Made by a program: the position numbers and the translations under genes | From: Nonomuraea turkmeniaca | GTDB lineage: Bacteria > Actinomycetota > Actinomycetes > Streptosporangiales > Streptosporangiaceae | Assembly: GCF_005889735.1 (NCBI RefSeq) | Contig: NZ_VCKY01000072.1 | Location: 1 to 42,825, forward strand | Reading direction: 5' to 3' | Length of the DNA stretch: 42,825 bases | Shown here: in pieces, positions 23,043 through 29,873 of the stretch | Layout: each line of letters begins with the position of its first letter | How positions within the stretch are numbered: position 1 is the stretch's first letter | Notes under the pieces: model-generated | Databases searched by the model: none | What the model was told of the DNA's origin: nothing | The model's input: only the letters and a program-made list of their open reading frames with translations

Positions 23043-23645
23043 TCAGTAAGCCACCGTGATGCGCCGGCGCGGGTGGGCGCCGTTCTCCAGCTCGTCCGCG
23101 ACGGCGACCGCGTAGTCCTCGGCGGAGATGAAGCTGCGGCCCTCCGCGTCCACCAGCAGCTGGTCGCCGCCGATGCGGTAGACCCCGGTGCGGTCGCCAG
23201 GCGCGATCTCGGCGGCCGGTGAGATGAACGTCCAGTCCAGGTCCTCCACCTCCCGGAACAGGCGCAGCACGGCACGCCCCGCCAGCGCCTCCTTCTTGTA
23301 GATCTCCGGGAACTCGGGCGTGTCGACCAGGTCGACCCCGGGGGCGACCTGGAGGCTGCCGGCGCCGCCGACGGCGATCAGGCGGCGCACGCCGGCCACC
23401 CGCACGCCGTCGATCAGCGCGCGATAGGCGGCGACGAAGGGTGCTTCCGGCTCGGTGCCGTCGCGTGGCGGGCTGATGGCGGAGACGACGGCGTCATAGC
23501 CCTTGGCCAGGGTGGCGGAGTCGCGGACGTCGCCCCGGACAGGGCCAGAGCGGCTGACGCCGGTCACCTCGTGCCCGCGATTGGTGAGCTCTGCGACGAT
23601 GCGCTGGCCGACCATGCCGGTCGCGCCAAAGACGAGAATCTTCAT
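23043..23645 (-). CDS. NAD(P)-binding atypical SDR (YwnB-like)
   Basis: A 200-residue Rossmann protein. The N-terminus MKILVFGATGMVGQRIVAEL is the GxxGxxG nucleotide-binding motif; GDVRDSATLAKGYDAVVSAISP and RRLIAVGGAGSL follow. It lacks the Tyr-x-x-x-Lys pair of classical SDRs, as is usual for this NAD(P)H-binding/NmrA-like group. ATG 23645 was chosen because the Rossmann strand begins there and TACTCT ends seven bases upstream (leaderless pattern). It diverges from an HxlR regulator gene with an operator between; such pairs often respond to electrophiles or quinones. Confidence 0.88.
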   Translation of the reverse strand: MKILVFGATGMVGQRIVAELTNRGHEVTGVSRSGPVRGDVRDSATLAKGYDAVVSAISPPRDGTEPEAPFVAAYRALIDGVRVAGVRRLIAVGGAGSLQVAPGVDLVDTPEFPEIYKKEALAGRAVLRLFREVEDLDWTFISPAAEIAPGDRTGVYRIGGDQLLVDAEGRSFISAEDYAVAVADELENGAHPRRRITVAY

Positions 23646-23654
23646 ACCGGCAAG

Positions 23655-23671
23655 AGTATCCATCAGATACT
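23655..23671. promoter_or_regulatory. Operator between SDR and HxlR genes
   Basis: AGTATC-CATCA-GATACT, perfect 6-bp arms with a 5-base spacer, 10 bases upstream of the SDR start and overlapping its predicted -10 (TACTCT on the minus strand). The natural target of the HxlR protein encoded next door. Confidence 0.7.
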
Positions 23672-23699
23672 GGTTACTTCATCGTGCTATAAGTACCTT

Positions 23700-24050
23700 A
23701 TGGATACCGGTGATGTCTTCGACCCCAACTGCCCGACCAGGGTGGTTCTGGATCGGATTGGGGACAAGTGGTCGGTGCTGGTGCTGCTCAGCCTCATCGA
23801 CGGGCCGATGCGGTTCACGCAGCTCCGGGCGCGGATCGGCGGGGTCACGCCCAAGGTGCTGACGCAGACGTTGCGGGCCATGGAGCAGGACGGGCTGATC
23901 ACGCGGGAGGTGTTCGCCGAGGTGCCGCCGCGGGTCGAGTACACGCTGACGGATCTCGGGCGCTCGCTGCACGAACCGATCTCGGTGGTGGCCACGTGGG
24001 CGGAGCGGAACGTGGCCGAGATTCTCCGGTACCGCGAGAAGTCCGCCTGA
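23700..24050 (+). CDS. HxlR-family transcriptional regulator
   Basis: A 116-residue winged-helix regulator: NCPTRVVLDRIGDKWSVLVLLSLIDGPMRFTQLRARIGGVTPKVLTQTLRAMEQDGLITREVFAEVPPRVEYTL is an almost complete HxlR (DUF24) domain in consecutive parts. The Cys in NCPTR is at the position used for thiol-based sensing in relatives such as HypR and YodB. It probably represses the divergent SDR gene and itself through the inverted repeat at 23655-23671. ATG 23700 sits after an A/T-rich stretch (TATAAGTACCTT) with no Shine-Dalgarno. Confidence 0.93.
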   Translation: MDTGDVFDPNCPTRVVLDRIGDKWSVLVLLSLIDGPMRFTQLRARIGGVTPKVLTQTLRAMEQDGLITREVFAEVPPRVEYTLTDLGRSLHEPISVVATWAERNVAEILRYREKSA

Positions 24051-24076
24051 GCGGCCCGCACACCGGTGCGGGCCGC
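24051..24076. terminator. Strong hairpin between convergent HxlR and hydrolase genes
   Basis: GCGGCCCGCA (24051-24060) and TGCGGGCCGC (24067-24076) pair perfectly around CACCGG, directly after the HxlR stop and just before the hydrolase stop. A likely bidirectional terminator without a long T-run. Confidence 0.7.
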
Positions 24077-24083
24077 CGGGAGT

Positions 24084-24923
24084 TCAGGAGCTCGTGAGCT
24101 TGGTGATCTCGGTGACGATGTCGGGCCACAGGGCGCGCGGCAGGTCGTGTCCCATGCCGGGATAGGTCACCAGCCTGGCTCCGGGGATGGCCGCCGCCGT
24201 GGCCCGGCCGCCCGCCACGGGGACGAGCGGGTCTCCCTCGCCGTGCAGGACCAGCGTGGGCACGGACACCTGGGCGAGCAGCTCCGTGCGGCCGCCCGAG
24301 GCCATGATGGCGGCCAGTTGCCTGGCCGTGCCCGCCGGGTCGAAGCACCGGTCGTAGGCCGTCCCGGCCATCGCGATGATCCGCTCGCGGTCCAGCTCGT
24401 AACCGGGCGACCCGATGACGGACCAGGTCCGCAGCGCCTGCTCCAGCACGCCGTCGCGGTCGGCGGGCGGCGTGGCCGTCAGCACCGCCAGTGCCTCCGC
24501 GGTCGGCGGGGCGGACTCCGGGCCGGGCGTCGACATGATCGAGGTCAGGGTCAGCACCCGTTCGGGATGCCGGATGGCGAGGGCCTGGGCGATCATCCCG
24601 CCCATCGACGCGCCGACCACGTGGGCGGCGGGCCACCCGAATGCGTCCATGAGGCCGGCGGCGTCGTCCGCCATGTCGTCGAGAAAGTACGGCGTAGGCG
24701 CCCCCGCCTGAGGGACACCCGCGTCGTGGAAGTGCGTGGACAGACCCGCGTCGCGGTTGTCGAACCGTACGACGTGGTGTCCCTGCTCCGCCAGGAGCCG
24801 GCAGAGCTCCTCGTCCCAGTGGATGAGCTGGGCGCCGAGCCCCATGATGAGGAGCAGGGGCCGTCCGGCCGGCGAACCGAAGGTCTCGTAGGCGATGTCG
24901 ATGCCGTTGGCGGCTGCGCGCAT
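24084..24923 (-). CDS. Alpha/beta hydrolase
   Basis: A 279-residue alpha/beta-hydrolase fold enzyme. Nucleophile elbow AHVVGASMGGMIAQALA (Ser), oxyanion region LLLIMGLGAQLIHWDEEL, acid in VLHGEGDPLVPV (Asp) and base in YPGMGHDLP (His) form a complete triad. The pattern FDNRDAGLSTHF is common in the aclacinomycin methylesterase RdmC-like group; the substrate cannot be stated. ATG 24923 follows a perfect 25-base inverted repeat; a GTG six bases upstream is an alternative start. Confidence 0.88.
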   Translation of the reverse strand: MRAAANGIDIAYETFGSPAGRPLLLIMGLGAQLIHWDEELCRLLAEQGHHVVRFDNRDAGLSTHFHDAGVPQAGAPTPYFLDDMADDAAGLMDAFGWPAAHVVGASMGGMIAQALAIRHPERVLTLTSIMSTPGPESAPPTAEALAVLTATPPADRDGVLEQALRTWSVIGSPGYELDRERIIAMAGTAYDRCFDPAGTARQLAAIMASGGRTELLAQVSVPTLVLHGEGDPLVPVAGGRATAAAIPGARLVTYPGMGHDLPRALWPDIVTEITKLTSS

Positions 24924-24930
24924 GGTCACG

Positions 24931-24955
24931 GAGACCAGAATGACATTCTGGTCTC
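24931..24955. promoter_or_regulatory. Long inverted repeat (11-bp arms) upstream of the hydrolase
   Basis: GAGACCAGAAT (24931-24941) and ATTCTGGTCTC (24945-24955) are perfect reverse complements around GAC. It ends 7 bases before the hydrolase start, between it and the upstream RlpA-like gene. No T-run follows, so an operator is more likely than a terminator. Confidence 0.65.
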
Positions 24956-24966
24956 GCGCCGTAAAG

Positions 24967-25761
24967 TCAGCGCTTGACGAGCCTGCGCACGCGCTTGTGG
25001 CCGAGCACCACGCCGCCGCCGGCCAGGGCCAGAGCACCCGTGAGGAGGGCGCCGCCCACGCTGCTGGACTCCTCGACCTCTCGCGCGGGGGTGACGGAGG
25101 ACACGGGAGCAGCCGCGACGGCGTTCGCGGGAGCGGGTGCGGCCTTGCCGCCCGCCGGCTCCTCGGTGGGCTTCTCCTCAGCGGGTTTCTCGGCTGGCTT
25201 CTCCGCCACGACCTGCGGAGGCTTGGCCGGGTTGGTGTCTCTCTTCGCCCAGGCGCGGGTGGAGAAGGGCACCGGGTAGTTCTTCTTGCCGAGGCCGTCA
25301 CCCCACTTGGTGATGACGTAGTCGATTTTGATGTGCCCCTGGCCGCCGACGCCGTCCACGCCGAGCGTGCCGGAGTTGAACGAGCCGCCGGTCAGGTCGG
25401 CGAAGGTCTTGGCGTCCAGGTCGAGCATGATGCCGCGGTTGGAGGGCACACCCGGGCCGCGGTCGCCGACGAAGAACGGCATCTTCTTGCCCTTGTAGAC
25501 CACATATCCCTCGGTCAGCAGCGGCCAGCTCGGGCTGGCCGCCATACCCTTCTGCATGGGCTTGCCGCTGGCCGGCAGGCCCGTGTCACCGTTGCGGCCG
25601 GAGGAGTCGTCCCAGAAGTAGGACGCCGTGGTGGAGCCCTTGAGCAGAATCTTCTCGTCAGTGTCGGAGTCGGCGCGCGCCGACGCGCAGGCGATGGTCA
25701 TCGTGCCGACGGCGGAGGCGGTGAGCAGGGCGATGCAGGGCAGGCCGAAGAGAGCAGACAT
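24967..25761 (-). CDS. Secreted RlpA-like double-psi beta-barrel cell-wall protein, membrane-anchored
   Basis: A 264-residue exported protein. Residues 1-31 are a signal peptide ending ASARA. Residues ~40-165 look like an RlpA/3D-type double-psi beta-barrel: STTASYFWDDSSGRNGDTGLPASGK, a hydrophobic middle, then FFVGDRGPGVPSNRGIMLDL, matching the RlpA DRGP-x-GR-IDLS pattern. A Pro/Glu/Lys repeat region (AEKPAEKPAEEKPTEEPAG) spans the wall. A C-terminal membrane helix (VGGALLTGALALAGGGVVLG) with basic tail HKRVRRLVKR anchors it. RlpA proteins act on peptidoglycan glycan strands, but the catalytic residues are not certain here. It is preceded by a c-di-AMP riboswitch, which in actinobacteria often controls wall-remodelling genes. 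Confidence 0.75.
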   Translation of the reverse strand: MSALFGLPCIALLTASAVGTMTIACASARADSDTDEKILLKGSTTASYFWDDSSGRNGDTGLPASGKPMQKGMAASPSWPLLTEGYVVYKGKKMPFFVGDRGPGVPSNRGIMLDLDAKTFADLTGGSFNSGTLGVDGVGGQGHIKIDYVITKWGDGLGKKNYPVPFSTRAWAKRDTNPAKPPQVVAEKPAEKPAEEKPTEEPAGGKAAPAPANAVAAAPVSSVTPAREVEESSSVGGALLTGALALAGGGVVLGHKRVRRLVKR

Positions 25762-25944
25762 GAAGAGTGAGGTCCTTTGCGAGGGGACAGGGACACACGC
25801 TCACGAAGAGAGGGCATAGCGGGGCAGAACGCCGAAAACAGTCGCTACGCGGAGCGCGGAAAGAGCCTTGGGGGGAAGGGGCCGCTCAGTAGGCGATCGG
25901 CACTACGCGGTCTGGGGGTACGACGCGGTGATACACGAATGCTG

Positions 25945-26100
25945 TGTCCTCTCCATCACGCCTACCGGGTTAGCTGACGGGTTCGGGCGTGGAGATGCCC
26001 TACCGGCACGTGGCCGGATTCACCCCAACGAATTGGGTCCCCGGTTCCCGACTGATCGGGATTCGGCGCCAACCGGCTGTCCCTCCTGGGTAAGGGCCAC
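25945..26100 (-). promoter_or_regulatory. ydaO-yuaA (cyclic di-AMP) riboswitch
   Basis: On the minus strand the leader contains the conserved blocks of this riboswitch in order: GGTTGGCGCCGAATCC, GGGGTGAATCCGGCC, TAGGGCATCTCC, then CCGAACCCGTCAGCTAACC and CGGTAGGCG. It ends ~185 bases upstream of the RlpA-like gene, leaving space for an expression platform. In the class, c-di-AMP binding usually turns gene expression off. Exact ends are approximate. Confidence 0.88.
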
Positions 26101-26124
26101 GTCACCGGCTGGTCAATGGCCAAC

Positions 26125-26154
26125 ACTGTAACCACGTATTCCGGACATAGGCAA
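26125..26154 (-). promoter_or_regulatory. Promoter of the riboswitch leader
   Basis: On the minus strand: -35 TTGCCT (26149-26154), 18-base spacer, -10 TACAGT (26125-26130). Transcription would start near 26118, just ahead of the aptamer. Confidence 0.5.
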
Positions 26155-26205
26155 ACAAACCATCAGGAATCAGTCTAAAGATCTACCTATACTGGCAAAG
26201 CAAAA

Positions 26206-26229
26206 GGGGGTACGGCATGCCGTACCCCC
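26206..26229 (-). terminator. Rho-independent terminator after the DUF5302 gene
   Basis: A perfect 24-base palindrome, GGGGGTACGGCA / TGCCGTACCCCC, followed on the minus strand by TTTTGCTTTGCC. It isolates the DUF5302 gene from the riboswitch leader downstream. Confidence 0.88.
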
Positions 26230-26243
26230 TCGAAATTTCAGGC

Positions 26244-26444
26244 TCAGCCGCCGCTCTTGCGCCTGAACGATCTTTTACTCGCAGCCGGACCGTGCGCCCC
26301 GTGGATCTTCGATGGGTCGCCGCCCCTGCCACCCGCGCCCGAGCCCGCGTGCTGGTTGCGCTTGCGCTCCAGCGCCTCGCGGAACTTGCGCTTCATCTCG
26401 TCCTCGGGAACTTCGCTGTTTTCCGGCTCGGGTGTATCCGCCAT
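26244..26444 (-). CDS. DUF5302 family small protein
   Basis: A 66-residue, highly charged protein: DTPEPENSEVPEDEMKRKFREALERKR is followed by a Gly-rich segment and a basic C-terminus (SKRSFRRKSGG). The acidic start, short helix with FREALERK and Gly/basic tail match the small DUF5302 proteins found across actinomycetes; no function is known. ATG 26444 has GGAGGT 6 bases upstream, favouring it over ATG 26456. It is followed by a strong terminator, so it is monocistronic. The ~180 bases between it and the divergent MreB-like gene hold no feature I can support. Confidence 0.82.
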   Translation of the reverse strand: MADTPEPENSEVPEDEMKRKFREALERKRNQHAGSGAGGRGGDPSKIHGAHGPAASKRSFRRKSGG

Positions 26445-26627
26445 GAGGACCTCCATGGTGTTGGGGACAATCACAGCTTCGCACGGCCCCGCCGATGGCG
26501 CGAAACCGGGGCGGCCGCCTTGCCTGTCGACCTCGGATGCCTTGAGTAAAGACGAACTGTTCCTGGTATTGCGTTGGGGCGCATCCGGAAAGAGAAGCGA
26601 CATGATGGTCAACCCCCCGGAGCGGCA

Positions 26628-27617
26628 ATGAGCGTCATCGGCAACGACCTGGCGATGGACCTCGGGGCGGCGAACACGCGGGTGTACGTCAAGGGCAAGG
26701 GCATCGTCCTGGACGAGCCCTCGGCCGTCGTGTGCGACGCCGAGACGGGCAAGGTCCTCGGGTACGGCGCGACGGCCGCCGGCGTGCCCGGCGTGACGTG
26801 CTGGCCGATCAGCGACGGCCTGCCGGCCGACAGTGAGCTCACCCGGCGCCTGGTCCGGCATTTCATCTGCAAAGTACACGGACATCCCTTCGCCCGGCCA
26901 CGCGTGGTCATGGCGCTGCCCGACGGCTGCACGCCGATCGACCGGGCGGCGCTGCGGGACCTGGCGTTCGAGGCGGAGGCGCGCGACATCCTGCTGATCC
27001 CGCACGCATTGGCGGCGGCGCTCGGCGCGGGCGTGCCGATCAAGGACTGCGCCGGGCGGATGGTCATCGACATCGGGCGCGACGCGGCCAGGATCGCGGT
27101 GCTCTCGCACGGGACCGTCGTGGCCTGCGGCACGGTGCCCGTCGGCGGCCATGCCATGAGCAGGTCGATCGCCCGCCTGGTCGAACGCGAGCACGGGCTG
27201 CTGATCGACGAGGACGAGGCCGAGACGGCCAAACGGCGCGCGGGCAGCGAATGGAAACCGCTGGACCGGCAGGTGCTGGTCCGCGGCACGGACACCGAGA
27301 CCGGCCACGAGCGGACGGCGGCGCTGCCCGTACAGCTGATCTACGAGGCGACCAGGCAGCCGGTCGAGACCATCGAGCGGGCGGCAGTCGGGATCGTGGA
27401 GGAATGCCCGCCGGAACTGGTGGCCGATCTCGGGGAACGGGGAGCGGTGCTGGTGGGGGGTGGCGCGCTGCTGCGCGGGCTGTGCCGGCGGCTGCGTACC
27501 GCCTTGTGCATGCCGGTGCGCCGGGCCGAGCGGCCTCTGGAGTCCGTGGCGCTCGGCCTCGGACAGTGCGTGGACGACCTGGGACTGATCGCCAAGCTCA
27601 GAGGCGCCGCCAAATGA
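26628..27617 (+). CDS. MreB/Mbl-like actin-family protein
   Basis: A 329-residue protein of the bacterial actin family. N-terminal phosphate loop: GNDLAMDLGAANTRVYVKGKG. Then EPSAVV, PRVVMALPDGCTPIDRAALRD, second phosphate loop region MVIDIGRDAARIAVLS (IGGGT in true MreB, here degenerate), and AVLVGGGALLRGL. A canonical actinobacterial MreB is ~340 residues and lies in the mre-rod cluster; this gene is alone and its second phosphate loop is altered, so it is best called an MreB-like paralogue (Mbl-type), possibly used in spore-wall formation as in Streptomyces. ATG 26628 follows GGAG. Confidence 0.85.
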   Translation: MSVIGNDLAMDLGAANTRVYVKGKGIVLDEPSAVVCDAETGKVLGYGATAAGVPGVTCWPISDGLPADSELTRRLVRHFICKVHGHPFARPRVVMALPDGCTPIDRAALRDLAFEAEARDILLIPHALAAALGAGVPIKDCAGRMVIDIGRDAARIAVLSHGTVVACGTVPVGGHAMSRSIARLVEREHGLLIDEDEAETAKRRAGSEWKPLDRQVLVRGTDTETGHERTAALPVQLIYEATRQPVETIERAAVGIVEECPPELVADLGERGAVLVGGGALLRGLCRRLRTALCMPVRRAERPLESVALGLGQCVDDLGLIAKLRGAAK

Positions 27618-27634
27618 ACCCTGGCCCGGCGAAC

Positions 27635-27928
27635 CTAGCGTTCGTCGACCAGTTCCCCCGTCTCTGCCGACGGATCCTGGGCCACCTCGAACGCGGCCTT
27701 CGCCTCCGGCAACGTGTGCGCGACCTCCATCGCGGCCTCCAGGTCGGCCTGCGACTCCCAGCGCCAGATGTCCACCCAGGTGCGTTCGTCGATCCGGGTG
27801 AGGCTGGCCTCCGTGGGCCCGGATCTCCGGGCCCGGAGTGCGGCGATGAGGGCCACGCGCCGGGTGAGCACCTCTTCGGTGGCGGCGGGGTCGGCGGTGA
27901 AGCGGGTGGTGCGGATGATCGCTGTCAC
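27635..27928 (-). CDS. Antibiotic biosynthesis monooxygenase (ABM)-like small protein
   Basis: A 97-residue protein with a ferredoxin-like alpha/beta pattern: TAIIRTTRFTADPAATEEVLTRRVALIAALRA, TEASLTRIDERTWVDIWRWESQADLEAAMEVAHTLPEAKAAFE. The WRWESQADLEAA motif and size fit ABM-domain dimers (haem-degrading or quinol monooxygenase-like), although assignment by eye is moderate. The start is GTG 27928 with AAAGGA upstream. It diverges from a TetR gene 57 bases away, which probably represses it. Confidence 0.65.
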   Translation of the reverse strand: MTAIIRTTRFTADPAATEEVLTRRVALIAALRARRSGPTEASLTRIDERTWVDIWRWESQADLEAAMEVAHTLPEAKAAFEVAQDPSAETGELVDER

Positions 27929-27940
27929 TGTAGTTCCTTT

Positions 27941-27979
27941 CTAGAGTTCGTATCTAGCTAACGTAACTAGAGTTAAACT
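27941..27979. promoter_or_regulatory. Repeated CTAGAGTT sites and leaderless -10 between ABM-like and TetR genes
   Basis: CTAGAGTT occurs twice (27941-27948 and 27967-27974), the second inside AACT-AG-AGTT. TAAACT (27974-27979) ends six bases before the TetR ATG at 27986, a leaderless -10. CTGTAGTT (27928-27935) and AACTACAG (27976-27983) also form outer inverted arms. Likely autoregulatory operator region. Confidence 0.6.
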
Positions 27980-27985
27980 ACAGCC

Positions 27986-28621
27986 ATGGCTGACGTCAAG
28001 AGGGTGAGCAAGCGCACGCAGAAATCCAGGGAGACGCGCAGGCGGATCCTGGAGGCGGCCGGGGAGTTGTTCGTGCGTGACGGCTACGGCACCACGAACC
28101 TGCAGGATGTCGCGGACAAGGCGGGCGTGGCCGTGCAGACGATCTACTTCGTCTTCGGCAACAAACGCTCACTGCTGAAGGAGCTGGTGGACATCACGAT
28201 CGCGGGGGACGACGAGCCGGTGGCGACCATGGACCGGCCGTGGTTCCGCGCGGCGATGGCCGCCGAGCGGGCCGATGAACACCTGCGGGCGCATGTGCGC
28301 GGCGGGCGGGGCGTGCTCGAACGGGTCGCGCCGATCATGAAGGTGCTGAGCACCGCCGCGGCGATGGATCCGGAGGTGGCGGCACTCTGGTCGTACGACG
28401 TGGATCCGCGCTACACGGTGCAGCGGGCCGCGGCCGACGTGCTCATGACCAAGCCGGGGGCACGACCCGGCGTCTCGGCCGCGTTCGCGGCCGATGTGCT
28501 CTACGCGCTGCTCAGCCCGGAGCTCTACCTGCAGTTCGTCGAGGATCGCGGCTGGTCGCCCGAGCAGTGGGAGGAGTGGGTCCACCGGACGCTGGCCGCC
28601 CAGCTCCTCCAACCGGCGTGA
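27986..28621 (+). CDS. TetR-family regulator
   Basis: A 211-residue repressor. Clear N-terminal HTH: ETRRRILEAAGELFVRDGYGTTNLQDVADKAGVAVQTIYFVFGNKRSLLKELVD. The C-terminal ligand/dimer domain is not assignable beyond the TetR fold. A leaderless start at ATG 27986 is supported by TAAACT-N6. It is divergent from the ABM-like gene and followed by a strong palindromic hairpin before the convergent efflux operon. Confidence 0.92.
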   Translation: MADVKRVSKRTQKSRETRRRILEAAGELFVRDGYGTTNLQDVADKAGVAVQTIYFVFGNKRSLLKELVDITIAGDDEPVATMDRPWFRAAMAAERADEHLRAHVRGGRGVLERVAPIMKVLSTAAAMDPEVAALWSYDVDPRYTVQRAAADVLMTKPGARPGVSAAFAADVLYALLSPELYLQFVEDRGWSPEQWEEWVHRTLAAQLLQPA

Positions 28622-28627
28622 GGCGAC

Positions 28628-28653
28628 GGCGCGCGCCCGATCGGGCGCGCGCC
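28628..28653. terminator. Perfect hairpin between convergent TetR and efflux permease genes
   Basis: A 26-base perfect palindrome with arms GGCGCGCGCCCGA / TCGGGCGCGCGCC, just after the TetR stop and touching the permease stop. Likely bidirectional terminator; no T-run. Confidence 0.7.
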
Positions 28654-29873
28654 TACGGCGTGGACAGTGCCTCCGTCGGGGACAGGCGGGAGGCGCGGAT
28701 CGCCGGGTAGAGGCCGGCCATGGCGCCGATGGCCAGCGTCGCCGCGAGGCCGCCGACGGTCGCCCAGGCCGGGACCACGGAGGGCCAGCCGCTGTAGAGC
28801 GCGTACCCCATCGTGACGGCGGTCCCCAGGAGCACACCGCCCGCTCCCCCCAACGCCGACAGCAGCAGCGACTCGGCCAGGAACTGGGTACGGATCTGGC
28901 CGCGGGTCGCCCCGAGCGAGCGGCGCAGGCCGATCTCCGCGCGGCGTTCCAGCACCGAGATGACCATGGTGTTGGCCACGCCGACACCGCCCACGAGCAG
29001 AGCCACCGCGCCCACGCCCAGCAGGAGGTTGGCGAACGCCTGGCTGGTCGCCTGCTTGGCGGCCAGCGCGTCGGACGGGCGGGAGACGTCCACCTCGTTC
29101 GGCGCCTCGGGGTTGGCCGTGCCGGCCAGGACCTGCCGTACCGCCTCCAGCTGGGCCTCCTCCGAGCGGGTGTACAGCGTGGTCGGGTGCCCGTCGAAGT
29201 CCAGCCGTTCCTCCGCCACCGGCCAGCCCACCATGACCCCGGCGTCCAGGTCGGTGGCGAGCGCGACCGGGTTGAGCACGCCGACGACGCTGAAGCGCTG
29301 GCCGCCGACGACCACCTGCGTGTCCTGGGTGACCGAGCCGATCCCGAGCCGCTGGGCGGCGGACGAGCCGAGCACGGCCGCCGGATACCGTTCGGTGGCC
29401 TGGTTGAGCCAGGTCCCGCTGCGCAGGGTCGCGCCGACGGTGGCGGGCAGGTCGAGGCGGGCGGCGTACGTGCTGATGCCGCCTGTCTGGGCCTCGGGGA
29501 TCTGCTCGGACCGGTAGACCTTGGCCTCGGAGACCTTCGCCACCGCGGAGGCGGCCTCCACCGGGCCGATGCGCTCGATCATCGCCTCGGCGTCCTTCGG
29601 CATCTGCGCCGCCTCGCCCCTGAGCGTGGTGCCCGACGAGACGGTGAGCAGGTTGGTGCCGAGGGCGGAGAGCGTACGGTCGAGCTCGGCGCCCGAGGAG
29701 GACGAGAGCCCGACCACGCCCACCATGGCCGCGATGCCGATGGCGATGCCGAGCGCGGACAGGAACGCCCGCAGCGGGCGTGTCCGCAGGCCGACCGCGC
29801 CGACCCGCATCACGTCGCCCGGCCGCATACTGGCCGGGGCGAGCTTGGGCCGTTTCACCTCGACGACGGTCAT
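28653..29873 (-). CDS. MacB-like ABC transporter permease (FtsX/MacB_PCD)
   Basis: A 406-residue permease: N-terminal helix region RTRPLRAFLSALGIAIGIAAMVGVVGLSSSSGAEL, an extracytoplasmic MacB periplasmic-core-like domain, then three C-terminal helices of the FtsX domain (FANLLLGVGAVALLVGGVGVANTMVISVLERRAEIGLRRSLGATRGQIRTQFLAES in sequence). This is the type of permease that couples ATP hydrolysis to extraction or efflux of lipoproteins, peptides or macrolides. ATG 29873 follows AGGGG by 7 bases and overlaps the ATPase stop; GTG 29876 is an alternative. Last gene of a four-gene operon. Confidence 0.9.
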   Translation of the reverse strand: MTVVEVKRPKLAPASMRPGDVMRVGAVGLRTRPLRAFLSALGIAIGIAAMVGVVGLSSSSGAELDRTLSALGTNLLTVSSGTTLRGEAAQMPKDAEAMIERIGPVEAASAVAKVSEAKVYRSEQIPEAQTGGISTYAARLDLPATVGATLRSGTWLNQATERYPAAVLGSSAAQRLGIGSVTQDTQVVVGGQRFSVVGVLNPVALATDLDAGVMVGWPVAEERLDFDGHPTTLYTRSEEAQLEAVRQVLAGTANPEAPNEVDVSRPSDALAAKQATSQAFANLLLGVGAVALLVGGVGVANTMVISVLERRAEIGLRRSLGATRGQIRTQFLAESLLLSALGGAGGVLLGTAVTMGYALYSGWPSVVPAWATVGGLAATLAIGAMAGLYPAIRASRLSPTEALSTP

